NCBI GenBank assembly: GCA_026990885.1
Contig: JALXCO010000053.1
Coordinates: 1 to 8,087 of the forward strand
Direction: 5' to 3'
DNA from: Desulfurococcales archaeon
GTDB taxonomy: Archaea > Thermoproteota > Thermoprotei_A > Sulfolobales > AG1
DNA length: 8,087 nucleotides
The translations under genes and the position numbers were made by a program. Below the pieces are notes generated by a model. It was not told the origin of the DNA, did no database searches, and saw nothing but the letters and a program-made list of their open reading frames with translations. Of the stretch, positions 5,550 to 8,087 are shown piece by piece; the stretch's first letter is position 1; each line of letters begins with the position of its first letter.

Positions 5550-5921
5550 CTACCACCCTTTCTCTCTGATCCTGATCTTTGTCTCCCTCCTATTCTTTTC
5601 GTATAGCTGGTATAATATTTCTTTAAGGACATCATCCGTGATCGGGACACCAACTCTACCGCTCTGGGCCAGCATTATTAGCTGTGCCTCGAGCGCCTTA
5701 ACCAGATCTGGCTTAACCAGCTTTAGATTGGCCAGCCTCTCCCTCGCCTCAGGAGTTAGTATCTGCCTCAGTAGCTCCTGCCTTATAAGCTCCTCCTGCT
5801 GCTCCTTCTCCCTCCTTATTCTCTCTTCCTCCGCCTTCCTATAGAGCTCCTCGAGCTTGCGCCTTTTAATTAGCTCGAGCTCCTCATCATACCCTCCTGT
5901 ATCGTATGTGTCATAGCTCAA
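5550..5921 (-). CDS. PDCD5-family DNA-binding protein
   Basis: A 123-residue member of the PDCD5/TFAR19 family, small helical-bundle proteins found in archaea and eukaryotes. Archaeal members are usually annotated as DNA-binding; their precise role is unsettled. A short acidic N-terminus is followed by a highly charged helix rich in E, R and K (about 13-50). The conserved core holds ILTPEARERL (54-63), LVKPDLVKALE (68-78), the AQSGRV turn (85-90) and a basic tail. The start is TTG at 5921. AGGTGAT (complement of 5928-5934) lies 6 bases upstream and supports it; a nearby ATG is out of frame and stops at once. Its TAG stop at 5550-5552 is 3 bases from the L39e CTG, and its last codons form the L39e ribosome site, so the two are translationally close. 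It may also have its own promoter in the 145-base gap after S19e. Confidence 0.93.
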   Translation of the reverse strand: MSYDTYDTGGYDEELELIKRRKLEELYRKAEEERIRREKEQQEELIRQELLRQILTPEARERLANLKLVKPDLVKALEAQLIMLAQSGRVGVPITDDVLKEILYQLYEKNRRETKIRIREKGW

Positions 5922-5959
5922 CCCACCATCACCTGGTCTCCATTTTTATTTCGGATTAC

Positions 5960-5970
5960 TATAATAAATT
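5960..5970 (-). promoter_or_regulatory. TATA-like element before the PDCD5-like gene
   Basis: The minus strand reads AATTTATTATA. Usual spacing puts the RNA start near 5939, giving a leader of about 17 bases that contains the AGGTGAT ribosome site at 5928-5934. This suggests an internal promoter for PDCD5-like - L39e - L31e - aIF6, separate from the S19e promoter. Confidence 0.4.
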
Positions 5971-5997
5971 TGAGTAAGGAAGTATAAATATGGATAC

Positions 5998-6056
5998 AGA
6001 CCATAGAAGGTATGTTTGCCTGCTTCTCCAGCTAATGCTTCTATGGTTTTGGTTTT
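5998..6056 (+). other. 12-bp inverted repeat with T-rich tail in the S19e/PDCD5-like gap
   Basis: AGACCATAGAAG (5998-6009) pairs with CTTCTATGGTTT-side sequence (6038-6049): ten perfect pairs (ACCATAGAAG/CTTCTATGGT), then one G-U and one A-U. The loop is 28 bases. On the plus strand the stem is followed by TTTTGGTTTTT (6047-6057). A TATA-like AGTATAAATATGG (5981-5993) lies just before it. This could be a small plus-strand RNA. On the minus strand the same stem would fold in the S19e-PDCD5-like mRNA spacer and could affect processing or read-through. No C/D-box motif is seen. Confidence 0.35.
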
Positions 6057-6066
6057 TGAAAACTCT

Positions 6067-6528
6067 CTATGCGTATTTCTTTAGCTCTGGTATTCTCTCT
6101 GTGAGCTCTTTGAAGATCTCGTATGCTACATGATCCATATATGATCTGGCTTTCGGAGTTAGAACCCTACCTCTCCTGGTTTTTCTAACGAAGCCCGCTC
6201 TCTCCAGCTGCTTCAAAATGTTTCTTATAATAGATCCTCCACTCCTCCTGAAGTGCGGGGGCGCAACACCCCTCCTCTGCAGCCCACCATATATGTTTCT
6301 AAACTTATTCAGCCCTATCGGCTCCCCCGATATATAGAGCTTCCTAAGTATCGATGCAGCCCTAAAGTACCACCAATCGGGATTCTCGGGAGGCTTATCC
6401 TTCGATGGCGACGTCTTCACGTATAGGGCCCACTCTGGTGGATAAATCCGATCTCCATACTCCCTCTTCAGACTGTCAGCTAGTCTCTCTATGAAAATAT
6501 CGGCAGGAACATCTTTAACTCCAACCAT
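6067..6528 (-). CDS. rps19e: Small-subunit ribosomal protein S19e
   Basis: A 153-residue archaeal/eukaryal 30S protein of the head region. In eukaryotes its counterpart is needed for small-subunit maturation. Diagnostic stretches are WALYVKTSPSKDKPP (33-47), WWYFRAASILRKLY (52-65), PPHFRRSGGSIIRNILKQLE (90-109) and GRVLTPKARSYMD (120-132), the conserved winged-helix core. Length is normal. ATG 6528 is the start, with GGTGA (complement of 6538-6542) 9 bases upstream. It is the first gene of the translation cluster that continues to aIF6, and a strongly A/T-rich promoter region precedes it at the end of the sugar-kinase gene. Confidence 0.97.
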   Translation of the reverse strand: MVGVKDVPADIFIERLADSLKREYGDRIYPPEWALYVKTSPSKDKPPENPDWWYFRAASILRKLYISGEPIGLNKFRNIYGGLQRRGVAPPHFRRSGGSIIRNILKQLERAGFVRKTRRGRVLTPKARSYMDHVAYEIFKELTERIPELKKYA

Positions 6529-6557
6529 CTTCTAGATTCACCATGATGAATTACTTG

Positions 6558-6580
6558 ACTATATTAAATATAAATTTAAA
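6558..6580 (-). promoter_or_regulatory. TATA-like promoter region of the S19e cluster
   Basis: The minus strand is almost wholly A/T here and includes TTTAAATTTATATTTAATAT. A TATA centre near 6570 would place the RNA start around 6545, just before the GGTGA ribosome site (6538-6542). The element overlaps the stop codon of the upstream sugar-kinase gene. Confidence 0.5.
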
Positions 6581-7553
6581 TCTCTATCCCCATATCCTTA
6601 AGAAAGCTTATAGCCTCGCTAAATGTTGGTATCCCTTCTTGAGCCCCTCTGTGCCTTATTTTGATTGCTGCAGCAGCCGAAGCTATTAGAGCTGAGCTAT
6701 ATAGGCTGTATCCCTCAGCTAGGGCGTATGTTAGCGTTGCTGTATATACATCACCCGCCCCTGTTGTATCCACCACACCGGCTGTTTTGACCGGCTCTAC
6801 ATGGATGACTCCTTCTGAAGCGCTATATATTACCGATCCCTCTGAACCTATGGTTATAACGACATTCTTAACCCCTCTAGAATTAATGATCTCAGCAAGC
6901 CTCTCAGCAGCCTTTCTAGCGGAGCTGAGATCTAGGGCTCTACTATCTACTCCAGCAACGATCTGCGCCTCCAGGAGGTTGGCTATCAGGATATCTATGT
7001 TCCTTAATATATATTCAGGCAACTCCTTAGGCGGTGATGCGGTTAGGGTTACCGATATTCCCTTGCTCTTCAGTCTGCCTAGTATCTTGTCTAGGGTGTC
7101 GATATCGATCTCGATCTGAATGAGCGAGGCGTTTATTTCTGAATCTATGTTTTGCAGAAATGCATCTACATGCTCCGGCTTTATATCCTTGTTTGCTCCT
7201 GGGGCTACAGCTATAACCTTGTTTCCTTCCGAGTCTACTATTATGAGCGCTGTCCCGGTATGCTTATTTGATCTGCATATATAGCTAGTTACAACACCCC
7301 TTCTTTCGAGGGCTTCTATAGCGAGGTCCGCTAAATGATCATTGCCGACACAGCCGATCATGTAGGGAAGCCCACCAAGCCTAGATATCGCTACAGCCTG
7401 GTTCGCGCCTTTACCGCCTATATGTATGTCTAGCTCCCCGCCGGAGACGACCTCATCTACTCTGGGTAGCTTCTTTACGTATACCACATGATCTACATTT
7501 ATATTGCCTACAACCACAAATCTCTTTCTTCTATCTATAGCTTCCGTGGTCAT
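6576..7553 (-). CDS. PfkB-family sugar kinase, ribokinase-like
   Basis: An ATP-dependent sugar or nucleoside kinase of 325 residues, cytosolic. PfkB features: GNINVDHV (16-23), which with D21 begins the substrate site; signature 1 GGKGANQA (46-53); NLLE (192-195), the N-x-x-E Mg/phosphate motif; TIGSEG (234-239); and signature 2 DTTGAGD (262-268), with D268 as the likely catalytic base. The C-terminal GAQEGIPT (303-310) resembles the GAQ-x-x-IP of ribokinases, so ribose phosphorylation is the best guess. Other PfkB substrates such as nucleosides, fructose or KDG cannot be excluded. ATG 7553 has no ribosome site; a TATA-like element about 30 bases upstream (7577-7590) fits a leaderless or nearly leaderless mRNA. 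It lies 42 bases after the glycerol-1-phosphate dehydrogenase stop, with no obvious pathway link. Confidence 0.9.
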   Translation of the reverse strand: MTTEAIDRRKRFVVVGNINVDHVVYVKKLPRVDEVVSGGELDIHIGGKGANQAVAISRLGGLPYMIGCVGNDHLADLAIEALERRGVVTSYICRSNKHTGTALIIVDSEGNKVIAVAPGANKDIKPEHVDAFLQNIDSEINASLIQIEIDIDTLDKILGRLKSKGISVTLTASPPKELPEYILRNIDILIANLLEAQIVAGVDSRALDLSSARKAAERLAEIINSRGVKNVVITIGSEGSVIYSASEGVIHVEPVKTAGVVDTTGAGDVYTATLTYALAEGYSLYSSALIASAAAAIKIRHRGAQEGIPTFSEAISFLKDMGIEI

Positions 7554-7576
7554 TTGATATTAAAGTCTGTATTGGG

Positions 7577-7590
7577 ATTTATTAATGTTT
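7577..7590 (-). promoter_or_regulatory. TATA-like element of the sugar-kinase gene
   Basis: The minus strand reads AAACATTAATAAAT, centred 30 bases before ATG 7553. The predicted RNA start is near 7557, leaving almost no leader, in keeping with the missing Shine-Dalgarno site. Confidence 0.45.
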
Positions 7591-7595
7591 GATAC

Positions 7596-8087
7596 CTACT
7601 CGATAACGTATGAAGATCTCGCTAGATTCTCCGCAGCTTCCCATGTTAGCCCGTCTTTACCTAGTATAGTGTATCTTTCAGGCCTTATTTTATGGGCCAT
7701 AACCAGGGCTTTAATAATGTCTTTATCTGAAACACCCAGATCTCTAGCTGTTGTTGGGGCGTCAAGCTCCTTTAACACTTTTCTAATATACCTCCAGTTC
7801 TTCCCATGCAGATATGCCATCATGATCGTTCCAACCCCGACCTGTTCTCCGTGGAGAGCTGGATAGTTGGCTATCAGGTCTAGTGCGTGGCTAAATAGGT
7901 GCTCGGAGCCGCTTGCCGGTCTTGTAGATCCAGCTATACACATAGCCACACCACTACTTATTAGGCCCTCCAGAACTATTCTTATACCCTCCACATTGCC
8001 GGATTTTATCTTTTCCCACGATGATAAAACATGCTTAGCGCTGTGTATGGCTAGCGATGCCGCGTATTCAGCATAGTACTCGTTGTG
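7596..8087 (-). CDS. egsA: sn-glycerol-1-phosphate dehydrogenase, C-terminal half (5' end beyond the window)
   Basis: The enzyme reduces dihydroxyacetone phosphate to sn-glycerol-1-phosphate with NAD(P)H, the first committed step to the archaeal lipid backbone. The last 163 residues are visible and run to the right edge without an in-frame stop. Counting from the edge, EYYAEYAASLAIHSAKHV (3-20), LISSGVAMCIAG (42-53), STRPASGSEHLFSHALD (54-70) and HGEQVGVG (79-86) are characteristic. H63 and H79 match the two histidine ligands of the Zn2+ site; the aspartate ligand should lie off the window. The GTG at 7994 could be mistaken for a start, but conserved sequence continues upstream of it, so the gene is cut by the window rather than short. 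Family members are about 350 residues, so roughly half is present. The dehydrogenase-type alternative, glycerol dehydrogenase, is less likely given the STRPASGSEH stretch. Confidence 0.94.
   Translation of the reverse strand, partial: HNEYYAEYAASLAIHSAKHVLSSWEKIKSGNVEGIRIVLEGLISSGVAMCIAGSTRPASGSEHLFSHALDLIANYPALHGEQVGVGTIMMAYLHGKNWRYIRKVLKELDAPTTARDLGVSDKDIIKALVMAHKIRPERYTILGKDGLTWEAAENLARSSYVIE

Noticed and set aside
5404..5844. Plus-strand frame of 146 codons rich in Leu and Ser, resembling a membrane protein
   Set aside because: It is the complement of the charged L39e and PDCD5-like genes; the hydrophobic look comes from reading Glu/Arg/Lys codons backwards.
7596..7994. A complete 132-residue protein starting at GTG 7994
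   Set aside because: Conserved dehydrogenase sequence continues upstream in the same frame to the window edge, so this is an internal codon of a truncated gene.
7867..8076. Plus-strand frame of 69 codons at the right end
   Set aside because: Opposite to the glycerol-1-phosphate dehydrogenase coding region, with no supporting feature.

Overview
The window looks like chromosome from a hyperthermophilic crenarchaeon, probably of the Desulfurococcales type. It carries archaeal/eukaryal-type translation proteins (L10e, S19e, L39e, L31e, aIF6, a PDCD5-like protein) and the archaeal lipid enzyme sn-glycerol-1-phosphate dehydrogenase. Promoters are A/T-rich and TATA-like, ribosome sites are of the GGTGA type, Arg is mostly AGA/AGG, and many starts are TTG, GTG or (inferred) CTG. 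Genus cannot be fixed from sequence alone.

Layout. Left edge: the last 57 codons of an unrecognised plus-strand gene (3-176), convergent with ribosomal protein L10e (191-703, minus). Divergent from L10e is a CPA2/Kef-type cation:proton antiporter with an extra C-terminal membrane region (about 896-2566, plus). Its 5' end has no canonical start. Next on the plus strand is a zinc-type medium-chain dehydrogenase resembling archaeal acryloyl-CoA reductases (2760-3791). It converges with a small eight-cysteine protein made of two four-cysteine modules (3812-4219, minus).

Right half, all minus strand. In transcription order: the 3' half of the glycerol-1-phosphate dehydrogenase gene (7596 to beyond the edge), a ribokinase-like PfkB sugar kinase (6576-7553), then a translation cluster S19e - PDCD5-like - L39e - L31e - aIF6 (6528 down to 4310). 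This cluster resembles gene orders known from archaea and probably coordinates large- and small-subunit synthesis with the anti-association factor aIF6. L39e (5388-5546) is a small gene that begins with CTG directly after the PDCD5-like stop codon and would be missed by ATG/GTG/TTG gene calling.

The points most worth checking are the CTG start of L39e, the missing start of the antiporter (CTG start or frameshift), the eight-cysteine protein, a 12-bp inverted repeat between S19e and the PDCD5-like gene, and small perfect hairpins at both convergent gene junctions. I see no CRISPR array, insertion sequence, rRNA or tRNA. No gene-free stretch exceeds 300 bases; the longest is 2567-2759.
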